DNA from: Chrysochromulina parva
Lineage: Eukaryota; Haptophyta; Prymnesiales; Chrysochromulinaceae
Length of the DNA stretch: 23,622 nt
Assembly: GCA_002887195.1 (NCBI GenBank)
Contig: PJAB01000573.1
Location: forward strand, 1 to 23,622
Direction of reading: 5' to 3'
The notes under the pieces: generated by a model
The model's database searches: none
Told to the model about the DNA's origin: nothing
What the model saw: only the letters and a program-made list of their open reading frames with translations
In this document: in pieces, positions 1-7,392 of the stretch
Layout: the number at the start of each line of letters is the position of its first letter
Position numbering within the stretch: position 1 is the stretch's first letter
Translations under genes and position numbers: made by a program

Positions 1-15
1 GGAATCCGTTGATGA

Positions 16-582
16 CAAACAGCTGCGTGGCCGACAGGTAATCAAACTGATCATCAAACGTGGGATTGGCGACCGTTGCGAGGCAGGTCTTATAGAGACC
101 GATGGTGGAAAGCTGGACCGGGCGGCGTGTCGAACCTGTACGGCCAGGCAAAGGAAGGCGGGTTGAATGACGAAACCGCGGCGCATCTCGCGCAGCTCGC
201 GCCGGAGATTGCGCAGCTCGCGGCGCTCGAGACGCAGGCCCAGCTCGCCTACTTCCGAGGCTCGGCTCTGAGCGCGCTGCGGAAGGGGGGGGCGGCCGGG
301 GGGCGGCCAATCGCCGCGGCAGGTGGAGGCGCGGCAGGTGGAGGCGCGGCAGGTGGAGGCGCGGCAGGTGGAGGCGCGGCAGGTGGAGGCGCGGCAGGTG
401 GAGGCGCGGCAGGTGGAGCCCCTCAGAAGAAGGCACTCGAGCTGTCGGAGCCGATGGACACGGAGGCAGCGCCCAAGAGCAGCGGCCATCACAAGGGCGG
501 AGGAGGGCGAGGTGCCAAGGGGGGAGCGGGAGGTGCAGGTGGTGGAGGCAGGTGTGCTCCTGGGAAGCGTGGACGACAATAG
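16..582 (+). CDS. 3' terminal exon of an unrecognised gene (partial)
   Basis: The frame is open from about position 16 to a TAG at 580-582. It has no convincing ATG, so it is probably the last exon of a gene that starts outside the window. A possible acceptor is the CAG before 88 (AG|GT context). The first part, up to about position 290, looks like real helical protein, with Ala/Leu/Gln-rich heptad-like stretches such as LAPEIAQLAALETQAQLAY. The rest is low complexity: a (GGGAA)n tract encoded by a 15-bp minisatellite, then a Gly/Lys/Arg-rich basic tail. I do not recognise a family. The basic Gly-rich tail would suit nucleic-acid binding, but that is inference. The alternative is that only the first part is coding and the minisatellite tail is fortuitous. 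Confidence 0.4.
   Translation, partial: QTAAWPTGNQTDHQTWDWRPLRGRSYRDRWWKAGPGGVSNLYGQAKEGGLNDETAAHLAQLAPEIAQLAALETQAQLAYFRGSALSALRKGGAAGGRPIAAAGGGAAGGGAAGGGAAGGGAAGGGAAGGGAAGGAPQKKALELSEPMDTEAAPKSSGHHKGGGGRGAKGGAGGAGGGGRCAPGKRGRQ
316..420 (+). repeat. 15-bp minisatellite, seven copies
   Basis: The unit GCGGCAGGTGGAGGC is repeated head to tail seven times, and only the last copy carries a substitution (GAGCC). The period is a multiple of three, so copy-number change would keep the reading frame, adding or losing Gly-Gly-Gly-Ala-Ala blocks. Each unit carries an AGGT tetramer, which matters because AGGT is the splice-junction context of the introns elsewhere in the window. Near-perfect copies imply recent expansion. 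Confidence 0.95.
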
Positions 583-774
583 CGCCCTGCAGCGCCCAGC
601 TCGACGCTTGGATTCCTTTTATGTGCTTAAGTCACATTTCACATGTGAAATTGCCAAATGAGGGAAGTCTGCGCGCGCTCGCTAAGACGCTCCGTCGGCG
701 AAAGGTCCGCACACAACTCGGTTCCCCTTGGACTCCTTTTTGAGAGGGCATCGCATCGGAGAGCCCGAAGTGGG

Positions 775-2982
775 ATGGGTCGCGGCTTCAACGCCTCACC
801 GCTCATCAACCTGCTCGTTCTTGGTGTGGTAGCCGGCTCTTGCGTCTTCTTTGGACTCACCTTCTATTCCATTTACACGATCACTTGGGCAGAGCCATGG
901 AGCTTGGCCTGGGTCAACTTTAACCCCGACTGCAACGCAGCAGTCCCGCAGACGCCCAAGACGGGCAACTCATTCCTAATGCACATCTTCTTCATGGCCC
1001 TGGCGTTCGGCCTCTTCAGCCCGATCGGTGCCGTCTCGTACTACTTCTTCCACGACATGTGCGGTGTGCCGTACGCCGTCACTAAGTGGATCCACGGGCT
1101 GATCAAAACTGGTGGGCTCGTCTGCTCCGTCCTCGGCTTCGTCGAGATGTACTATAATCACGGCGCTGGCTGCCCGCTCAACACGCCGGGCGGTGCCGGC
1201 GGTCCGCACTTCCAGTCCACGCATTCGTACATCGGCATCTGTCTGCTCGCCATCTACTGGGGCGTCTGGCCGATGGCCGTCGCCGTCTTCTCTCCGCTTC
1301 GCAGGCTGCTCGGCCTGAGCCCCAGGTTGCACAAGAGGCTGCTCAACTTCCACATCTATCTCGGGTCGATGACCACTCTCCTCGGACTGGCGACTTGCAT
1401 CACTGGCATCCTGGCATTCATTGGGCTGAACGGACCATACGGCGCCACGTCGCCGCAGTATTGGTTCAATTTCAACAACGCGGCCTTGGTTGCGTTTGGC
1501 GTCGCGCTCGCCCTCAGCTACATCTTCTCAGAGGGTCGCAAGCCGGCGGCGGACGTCACTCCCCTGCACCCGCGTCTAGGCATTCAGTACTCAGCGCCGC
1601 TTCTCGAGAATACGGTGGAGGAGGAGGAGGCCCGAGACGGATGGCGCCGGCTTGCGAAAACCTTTACAGCTGATGAAGTTGCGATGCACAGCACGGAAGG
1701 TGATTGCTGGATCGTAGTCCACGGCAAGGTGTACGACGTCACCGGGTTCCTGCCCAATCACCCCGGCGGCAAGCGTCATCTGCTCCAGTTTGCAGGTAAA
1801 GTGGCCGACGAAGGCTTTGACCAGATTCACAACGAGGACGTCCTCTTGCGCGTGTCGGGCAAGCTCTTGGGGGCGCTCGGCACGGAACCGAGACGAAACG
1901 GATTGGCCGCATTCCACGAGGGTCCCGATTTGCCTCAGATTCGAAACCGAGACGGCGCGGGCTCCGATACACCCGTCTTCCTCAACCAGCGGCGGCAGTC
2001 GCTCGTCCTGGGTCAGAAGACGAACATCTCCCACGACGTCGTCCGATTCCGCTTTACTCTTCCGCTCGAGACGCGCGTGCTTGGCCTCCCTGTGGGGAAG
2101 CACATCAAGCTGTTCGCGCCCGTGTCCGCGCTCCGGCGGCCTGCTGTCGAGGGGCAGTGGAACGGTCGCGCTGACCCGGAAGCGAATCTATCGGAGATTG
2201 AACGCAAGTACACACCGACCACGTCCGAACGACAGGGAGGCCGAACCATCAGCTTGGGGTACGTCGACCTCGTCATCAAGGTCTACAAGGGTGGGCTCAT
2301 CGACGCCTTCCCAGATGGCGGCAAGATGTCGCAGTATCTCAACTCGCTCTCTGTCGGCGCCCAGGTGGACATCTCGGGGCCTTGGGGCGCGAATGAGTAC
2401 CTCGGCAGGGGCGTATTCAAGGTGGGCGTCCAGACGCTGCGGGCGACCAAGGTCGGGATGCTCGCCGGCGGGACGGGCATCACGCCTATGCTCCAGGTGA
2501 TCACCGGATTCCCACTGATGGCCACTGATGGCCACTGATGAGGACTGATGAGGACTGATGAGGACTGATGAGGACTGATGACGACTGATGACGACTGATG
2601 ACGACTGATGGCCACTGATGAGGGCATCGCGCCTGTGCTCCAGGTAATCACCGCCGTGCTCCAAGACGCAAACGACGCGACCGAGCTCTCCCTACTCTAC
2701 GCGAACCAGACCGACGCTGACATCCTTGTGCGCGACGAGCTCGACCGCCTGGCGCGTGAGCATCCCTCGCGCTTCAAGGTCTGGTACACAGTCGACCGGC
2801 CGCCGGAGCAGTGGTCCTACTCGCGAGGCTTCATCACCGCCGAGATGATCGCGGAGAGGCTGCCGCCGCCCAGCGCGCGGCCTATCATCCTCATGTGTGG
2901 CCCGCCGCCGATGATCAAGTTCGCCTGCCAGGCCAACCTCGAGAAGCTCGGCTATGATGCAGAGATGCAAGTGTGCTTCTGA
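775..2982 (+). CDS. Cytochrome b561 / cytochrome b5 / cytochrome b5 reductase fusion
   Basis: Two exons, 775-2496 and 2644-2982, join in phase 0 to give 686 residues. The N-terminal third is a membrane domain with several hydrophobic segments and four histidines in helices (LMHIFF, WIHGLI, THSYIG, NFHIYLG), the pattern of the di-heme cytochrome b561 family. Next comes a cytochrome b5 domain with the heme motif NHPGG and a second candidate ligand in QIHNED. Last is an NADH-cytochrome b5 reductase module: flavin motif RKYTPTT (usually RxYTPxS), GKMSQYL, nucleotide motif GGTGITPM, then CGPPPM and the usual terminal CF. The likely job is electron transfer from NAD(P)H through FAD and b5 heme to the b561 hemes and across a membrane. 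The acceptor is unknown; ascorbate or ferric iron are family precedents. ATG 775 is preferred over ATG 658, because the extra 39 residues are Arg-rich and unlike the family. Confidence 0.88.
2497..2643 (+). other. Intron of the b561/b5/b5R gene, flanked by a direct repeat
   Basis: This 147-nt GT-AG intron interrupts the NADH-binding motif between GGTGITPMLQ and VITAVLQD. Removing it restores the normal reductase sequence, while reading through meets a stop at 2536-2538. The last 22 bases of exon 1 and first 10 bases of the intron (2475-2506) recur at 2622-2653, across the acceptor, with 29 of 32 identical. The interior is almost entirely a 10-bp tandem repeat. The exon copy at the 3' end supplies the acceptor CAG. 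Confidence 0.93.
2511..2620 (+). repeat. Intronic 10-bp tandem repeat, eleven units
   Basis: Eleven consecutive 10-bp units end in ACTGATG and begin with a variable triplet (CCC, GCC, AGG or ACG). Variants occur in blocks (GCC x2, AGG x4, ACG x3, GCC), as expected from slippage or unequal exchange. Each unit contains CTGAT, which fits the loose branch-point consensus yTnAy. Confidence 0.95.
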
Positions 2983-3020
2983 GCGAGATGATGCCGAAAT
3001 GCAAATGAGATTCTGAGCGA
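2956..3020 (+). repeat. Duplication of the stop-codon region of the reductase gene
   Basis: The last codons plus the stop (2956-2986) are repeated at 2990-3020 with 26 of 31 bases identical and a 34-bp offset. The second copy lies in the 3' untranslated region. It would encode almost the same terminal residues (DAEMQ..F and a stop), so it is a diverged copy of the gene's end. Confidence 0.85.
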
Positions 3021-3367
3021 GTTGTCGCCATTTCTGGTGCTCTTTCATTCTCACGGGCCATTTGCCCGCACGCGCGGCCCAACAAGGAATTGAGCACCGA
3101 ACTTGGAAGAACTTGGAAGAAACCATGCCACACACTCCAAAGGTCGAAAATCACGAGGACGAGAAAGAGCACGATCACTATTGAGATGCGATCCAGGTCG
3201 GATTCGACTCCATATCTGCACAGAAACGTGCCACCGCTTCCAACCAATCGGCCAGCAGAGGACCTGACCCGCTCGTGGTCCCGCAGGCCTCAAGCTCCAC
3301 CTCTCTATTCGCTCTATACGGCGCGTGCAGCCTTAAGCGTGGGTGGTGCGAGCGGGGAGAGAGTGTG

Positions 3368-3541
3368 GGTCCCTCGTGCATGCTAAGGGGACCATACTTA
3401 AACTGGTAAAGAACGCCGACGGCGTAATTTCCCGTGAGCGGTTGGAGTCCGTGCAATCTCGTGACGGGGGTCTCACGGGTGTGGACGAGTGCGGACTGCG
3501 GTGATCCGTGATGCCGACACGACGTCGCTCGCGGTCACCGC
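3368..3541. other. Cluster of four short hairpins, possible structured RNA
   Basis: Four consecutive perfect stems are visible: GGTCCC/GGGACC (3368-3373 with 3388-3393), CGCC/GGCG (3414-3424), CCCGTGAG/CTCACGGG (3431-3438 with 3472-3479) and GCGGTGA/TCACCGC (3498-3504 with 3535-3541). A pyrimidine/A-T-rich stretch follows. This could be a small structured RNA or just GC-rich DNA. I could not match it to tRNA, 5S rRNA or a spliceosomal RNA. Confidence 0.25.
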
Positions 3542-4029
3542 TATTTCCTATTAACACCTTGCAAGTTGCATCTTTGACCATCTCGGGGGCTTATCAGTAA
3601 TACATCGACGAGCCAGAGGGTCGACCATCATAAGACCATCATGGATTACTGCACAACAAGTGTTCAAGTCGGACGACGCTCGACGGCCCCCCCGCCACCG
3701 GATTTACCTCATACCTGGGAGGTGAGCCCGTTTAAAAACAAAGGAGGCAAGGGGGAGGGAGGGGCGAGAGGGAGGTCGTTGGCAGCGGATAGTCATGCGG
3801 ATAGTGCGTGTGATGTGTGTATCTGTATGAGGACTGTGATAATACTACGTCGATCCGGGAGAGTAGATCTTCCTGGACCGGACTGGGTGCGTCTGAGCGA
3901 GAAGGGACCAGACTCCAGAGAGGAGCGAGCGGAGAGGAGAGAGGTGGGATCGCTGGGGGAACAACGCAGAGTCTCCATGGCGCTTGGGATTGTCTTAAAT
4001 TTCTTTCCAGAGAACTCGCGGCACATTCC

Positions 4030-4215
4030 ATTCCCAAACAGGTGTAGGGATAGCGGATGCTTGCGGGCCGCCTATGTTATAAATCATGAAAAATAGTAAG
4101 ACCACTCCTCTTTGCGCCATGTTGCGGGTCAGCATTGAATTCCCAAACAGGTCGGTAAAGGTGGATGGACCCTGTTAGATCGTATACACATGAAAATAGT
4201 AGACCACTCCCCTTG
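4030..4215. repeat. Diverged tandem duplication of about 105 bp
   Basis: The 14-mer ATTCCCAAACAGGT occurs at 4030 and 4139. A second block, CATGAAAAATAGTAAGACCACTCC-like, occurs at 4085 and again at 4189 with small indels. The order and spacing are the same in both halves (offsets 109 and 104), so this is one duplicated segment with a diverged middle. It lies just beyond the stop of the MFS gene and may be part of its 3' untranslated region. Confidence 0.8.
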
Positions 4216-4269
4216 TGGTCAAGACACATTCGATTGGGCAAGGTGACATTCCTCCCCGCCTTATTTGCT

Positions 4270-6050
4270 TTATCCTTCGTACGCCGGCTTCACCTCTAGG
4301 TCTACCATGCTCACCTCGCTCTGAATCTCGATTGTGCTCGAGGCGACGCCAGAGACGCCGCCTGTGCGCCGCCGGCCGATGTGTCCCACGGCGCGTCGGG
4401 CGAGGACAAAGGCGCCCACCTGGGCGACACAGGTGATCAAGATGATCTGGAGGAATCTCGCGTGGCTGCCCGCGTACGTGAGAGCGATCAGCATGGGGAG
4501 GAGAGTCTCGCCGAGAGCGGCAGAGACGACGAAGGCGGAGGCGATGCGCCCCGTGACTGAGATCGAGCGCTCTGCATGCGTGATCACACTCGGGACTCAG
4601 CTGCAATCAGGATCCATCAGCGGCAATCAGTTCATGCAAGCACCTGCATGCGTGATGACGCTCGGGAAGATGGACGCCATGCTCAGCCCGAACGCGATCG
4701 TGAGAGTCCACAGGATGGGGGCGTACGCCGTCGAGCCAACGGTCGCGCCCGGAACGGCGCTGCACAGCGCGAGCATAGCCGCCGAGGTGAGCACGATCCC
4801 CGCAAAGTCGGCGCTCAGCATGGTGCTCGGGCTGAGGCGCGAGGCCAATGAGACGGCGAGCAGACGGCCGATCGCGAGGCCGAGCCAGTAGGCCGCATTG
4901 AGCCCGCGTGAAGCCGTGTCGCTCATCTGAGGACATGATAGTCAATCAGAGTCCATCAGAGTCCATCAGAGTCCATCAGAGGCCATCAGAGGCCATCAGA
5001 GGCCATCAGTGGATGAGGGAGGTCATCAGAGGTCATCAAAGGTCGTCAGAGTCAATCAGAGGCCATGAGAGTCCATGAGAGGCCATCAGGAGGCAGCCTT
5101 CTCGCCTTGAGCTCAGTCAGAGCGAAGGTGAAAATCCAGCCGCCGAAGGCCACCTCGACCCCCACATACAAGCAGAGGCAGAGAGCAGAGAACGTGATGA
5201 GGCGCGACTCGGCCGATAGAGCACGTATGCGACGGAGGGCGGCGAGGCCTAGGGAGGAGGTGGCGGTGGAGGCGTGGCCCTGGCTTGGTTCGTCGCCATG
5301 GCCATCGCCATCGCGCCCGCTGCCGCCGCCGCTGCTGCTGCTGCTGCTACTGCTGCTGCTGCCTTCAGAGGCAGCGCGCTGCGGCCCGCGATACAAGGCA
5401 AGCGGTGCGCTCGAGGCGAGGATGACGGCAGCCATGATGTAAAACGCCCCAGCCGACCGGAACGCCGTGCTGAGCGCCTCGTCTCGCGCCTCGCCGGAAG
5501 CCTCGTCGCCGGTCTGAGCGCCGGACATACTGAGCCTCGTGGCAGCTTCGATGAGGAGCGGTGAGAGCACTGCACCGCTTGCAAAGAAGAAGTGCATCGC
5601 CTGCATGAAGGGCTCGACGCGCCCAGCGCCGTGGAGCCAGATGAGCAGCACGTTGCCGCCCGTGTCGAGCAGGCCCATGCACGTGCCCTGCGCAAAGAGC
5701 GCGGCTGCGAGCGCTGGTAATGACCGCAGCGATGGGAGGATCGCGCAGCCGAGCGCGCACAGCACGTTGCCCGCGATGAGGGGCAGGTGTGTGCGCTTCA
5801 TCGTGTCGAAGATGACGCCGCCCGCGAGCGAACCGACCACGTAGCCACACGAGCGGCCCACGAAGAGCAAGCCGCTTGACTCGAGGGAGATGCCTGAGCG
5901 GGCTGAGAGCGTCGGCAACACCGGCCCGAGGGATGCAAGCGCGAGACCAATCGAGAAAAAGCTTCCAAAGTATCCGGCAGTAATGACAAGGCGTGAAGCG
6001 CCAGCGTAGGCGCGCGTGTCTGCTGCTCGTATCAGCGTCGCCTCCTCCAT
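4270..6050 (-). CDS. MFSD4-like major facilitator transporter
   Basis: Three exons, 6050-5106, 4926-4644 and 4571-4270, join to 509 residues with matching phases (0, then 1). The product is a polytopic membrane carrier. Segments typical of the MFSD4/fucose-permease branch are visible: the helix GYFGSFFSIGLALASLGP, the LLDTGGNVLLIWLHG motif followed by PFMQAMHFFFASGAVLSPL, EVAFGGWIFTFAL, GLNAAYWLGLAIGRLLA, and FPSVITHAERSISVTGRI near the end. Relatives move sugars or related organic solutes; the substrate here cannot be read from sequence. A Ser10 then Gly-rich tract sits in the expected central cytoplasmic loop. ATG 6050 starts just before the first helix; an upstream in-frame ATG at 6167 adds a basic, unconserved leader. 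The family match on both sides of each intron supports the exon joins. Confidence 0.88.
4572..4643 (-). other. MFS gene intron 2, flanked by a direct repeat
   Basis: This 72-nt GT-AG intron lies inside the family motif PSVITHA|ERSISVTG. The 24 bases ending the upstream exon (4644-4667) are repeated as the last 24 bases of the intron (4572-4595) with 22 identical, so the acceptor ...CACGCATGCAG is a copy of the exon end. Between the copies are three CTGAT-type 10-bp units. The length is a multiple of three, but an internal TGA blocks read-through. Confidence 0.92.
4927..5105 (-). other. MFS gene intron 1, apparent GC-AG, 10-bp repeat-filled
   Basis: No GT donor gives the right frame between the helix FALTELK and the next helix GLNAAYWLG. 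Exon ...CTCAAG|GCGAGA joined to CCTCAG|ATGAGC does, giving a 179-nt GC-AG intron in phase 0. Its interior is a tandem 10-bp repeat, on the sense strand mostly TCTGATGGCC or TCTGATGGAC, with degenerate units towards the donor side. No long direct repeat is evident at its ends. The donor choice is inferred from frame and family. Confidence 0.7.
4936..5090 (-). repeat. 10-bp tandem repeat inside MFS intron 1
   Basis: On the plus strand the units read GTCCATCAGA or GGCCATCAGA with variants GGTCATCAGA, GGTCGTCAGA and GTCAATCAGA. About fifteen units are recognisable, interrupted near 5010-5020. On the gene's sense strand every unit carries CTGATG or a one-base variant. Confidence 0.92.
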
Positions 6051-6555
6051 CGGAATCGCCTTCACGCGACCCGGCTGCTGTGAAAAGCGGGTTGAGTGTC
6101 TGTCTCGTGAGTGTTCCGGCCGGCCCCCCGGTGTCTTTTTACCGGTCCGGTGTCGAATTATAACCATTGGCTGTGAACACGGTTTTTCTCACGAAAAGCC
6201 TGGACGTCGCACACACGCACACTGTCTCGCACGGATCGGCGTCTTAGAACGTCTTAGGGAAGTTAATTTCCGAAAGACTAGCTCTAGCACGAGCCTAAGG
6301 AATCGCCCACGCGTGCGTGTGAGCGCGAGTACACGTGCGTGTGAACGTTAACGCGACACACGCGACAACCGGTGCTACGGCACTGTATACTGCCCGCTCA
6401 GAATATGCGAGCCGAGAAGTAATCGCATTGAGATTCCTCAATGTCATGACTTGACTTGACTTGACACCGGTACAGTACCTATAACTACTGACCTTTCAAG
6501 AACTCTACAGCGCACTCTCTGCCTGACTCCCAGACTAATCATAATTATTGCGGAT
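6051..6555. other. Promoter-side spacer upstream of the MFS gene
   Basis: No gene is seen. The stretch should hold the MFS promoter (minus strand) and the 3' flank of the SAP-motif gene. It contains ACCGGT at 6141, 6368 and 6466 and a short TTGAC tandem repeat at 6449-6465. The same 5-bp repeat fills intron 5 of the TIR gene. Confidence 0.45.
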
Positions 6556-7035
6556 TCAGACCATCTTATCCACTGTTGACGCACGTTGATGCAAAGGGCA
6601 CATGTCTTCGTCATATTCATACTGCTGCTCATGCTCGGGCCGAGCTGGTTCTGGGCCACACAGCGCGTCGAGCAGCTCGGCACGTTCTAGCATTCCATCG
6701 TGGTCCAAACCGCGGGAGTTCAACTCCGCAATGAGTTCTTTCACCGACAGCCGCAACGCTAACCGTCGAGCAGGCTGACACCGTCCCCAGCGAGTGAGCA
6801 TTAGATATGAATGCAACGCCGTGCTTTCGACGCGCTCACGGCTGTGCTGCAGTAGCGTGAGCCATCGCTGCGTACGCTCTTGCTCGAGAACCCACTTCAC
6901 GAGAATTTTCACCTGGGCGCGCCAGTAACGATACGACTTCCGCCACCTCGCGAGTCTCGGATGCGATGCCCTCCACTCCTCGTCAGCCGCCTCCTCCTTG
7001 ATGTCGGCCAGCCGAATCCACAGGTGTTCCACCAT
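6556..7035 (-). CDS. Small SAP-motif-like protein
   Basis: The product is 159 residues from ATG 7035. The first two thirds are rich in Trp, Arg and Glu and predicted helical. Near residues 96-125 there is a motif of the SAP / SVKELK type: LSVKELIAELNSRGLDHDGM, then LERAELLDAL. Such helix-turn-helix motifs bind nucleic acid in SAP proteins, but variants are common in algal proteins of other roles, so function is open. The C-terminus is acidic and Tyr-rich. An upstream ATG at 7134 is in frame. I prefer 7035 because the intervening codons coincide with a motif (7065-7095) that recurs in non-coding DNA at 7171-7201. Confidence 0.6.
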   Translation of the reverse strand: MVEHLWIRLADIKEEAADEEWRASHPRLARWRKSYRYWRAQVKILVKWVLEQERTQRWLTLLQHSRERVESTALHSYLMLTRWGRCQPARRLALRLSVKELIAELNSRGLDHDGMLERAELLDALCGPEPARPEHEQQYEYDEDMCPLHQRASTVDKMV

Positions 7036-7064
7036 GAGAAAACACACACAATTCCGCGACCTGC

Positions 7065-7330
7065 GTGAATATTCATAAGCGCTGTACCGGTAGTTTTCGC
7101 GCTCACCATGTGAGTTCCAACACTGCTCCACCATGTGAGCTCCAACTCTATCACTGTTCAGTGAACCCTCGTGAATACCGCTAAGCGCTGTACCGGCGAG
7201 TTACAAAGCGGGTGAGCCTTAGGTGAGCCGGGACACACACCGCAAACCGGCGACGGAACACTCGGGACACATCAGTCATCACGAATCACACAGACGAACA
7301 TCACAACCAAAAGAGCGCTGTACCGGTGTA
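7065..7330. promoter_or_regulatory. Repeated CGCTGTACCGG motif upstream of the SAP-motif gene
   Basis: GTGAAT...TAAGCGCTGTACCGG...GAGTT-like blocks occur at 7065-7095 and 7171-7201, and the core GAGCGCTGTACCGGTGTA again at 7313-7330. The nested palindrome ACCGGT also occurs at 6141, 6368, 6466 and 9369. Copies lie upstream of three minus-strand genes. A transcription-factor site is possible but inferred. A smaller duplication, CACCATGTGAG.TCCAAC, lies at 7105 and 7130. Confidence 0.4.
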
Positions 7331-7392
7331 CCCGAACACGGTCTTGTCTCACCCGGACACCCGGCAGGCTGCTGCACACGCTCCCAGAGGCC

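Larger units (their letters stand above)
2983..4269. other. Intergenic stretch between tail-to-tail genes
   Basis: No convincing gene is present. The open frames here are Arg- or Ser-rich, lack domain features and overlap each other on both strands. The stretch holds the 3' flanks of the b5 reductase gene (+) and the MFS gene (-), a run of small hairpins near 3368-3541, a purine-rich G/A tract near 3741-3775, and a diverged tandem duplication at 4030-4215. The hairpins and the duplication are listed separately. Confidence 0.6.

Noticed and set aside
658..774. N-terminal extension of the b561/b5/b5R protein from ATG 658
   Set aside because: The 39 extra residues are Arg/Ser-rich, with no signal-peptide or transit features I can support, and ATG 775 sits right before the first membrane segment.
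2511..2620. Hammerhead ribozyme core or box C/D snoRNA in the ACTGATGAGG repeats
   Set aside because: CTGATGA resembles the hammerhead core and the C box, but there is no GAAA with flanking stems, no purine before TGATGA, and no paired D box. The motif is a feature of the tandem repeat.
3395..3541. U1 spliceosomal RNA
   Set aside because: ATACTTA is followed by AACTGG rather than CCTG, and the conserved loop sequences and a proper Sm site are not found.
3641..4096. Plus-strand open frame of 151 codons in the gene-free region
   Set aside because: The composition is G/A-tract driven, there is no domain, and the start lies in low-complexity DNA. A coding role cannot be supported.
4334..4891. 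Plus-strand open frame of 185 codons opposite the MFS gene
   Set aside because: It is antisense to transporter exons that match a family on the minus strand, and it spans intron 2.
4936..5090. CRISPR-like array
   Set aside because: The units are contiguous 10-mers without spacers, in a eukaryotic gene, and are removed as an intron.
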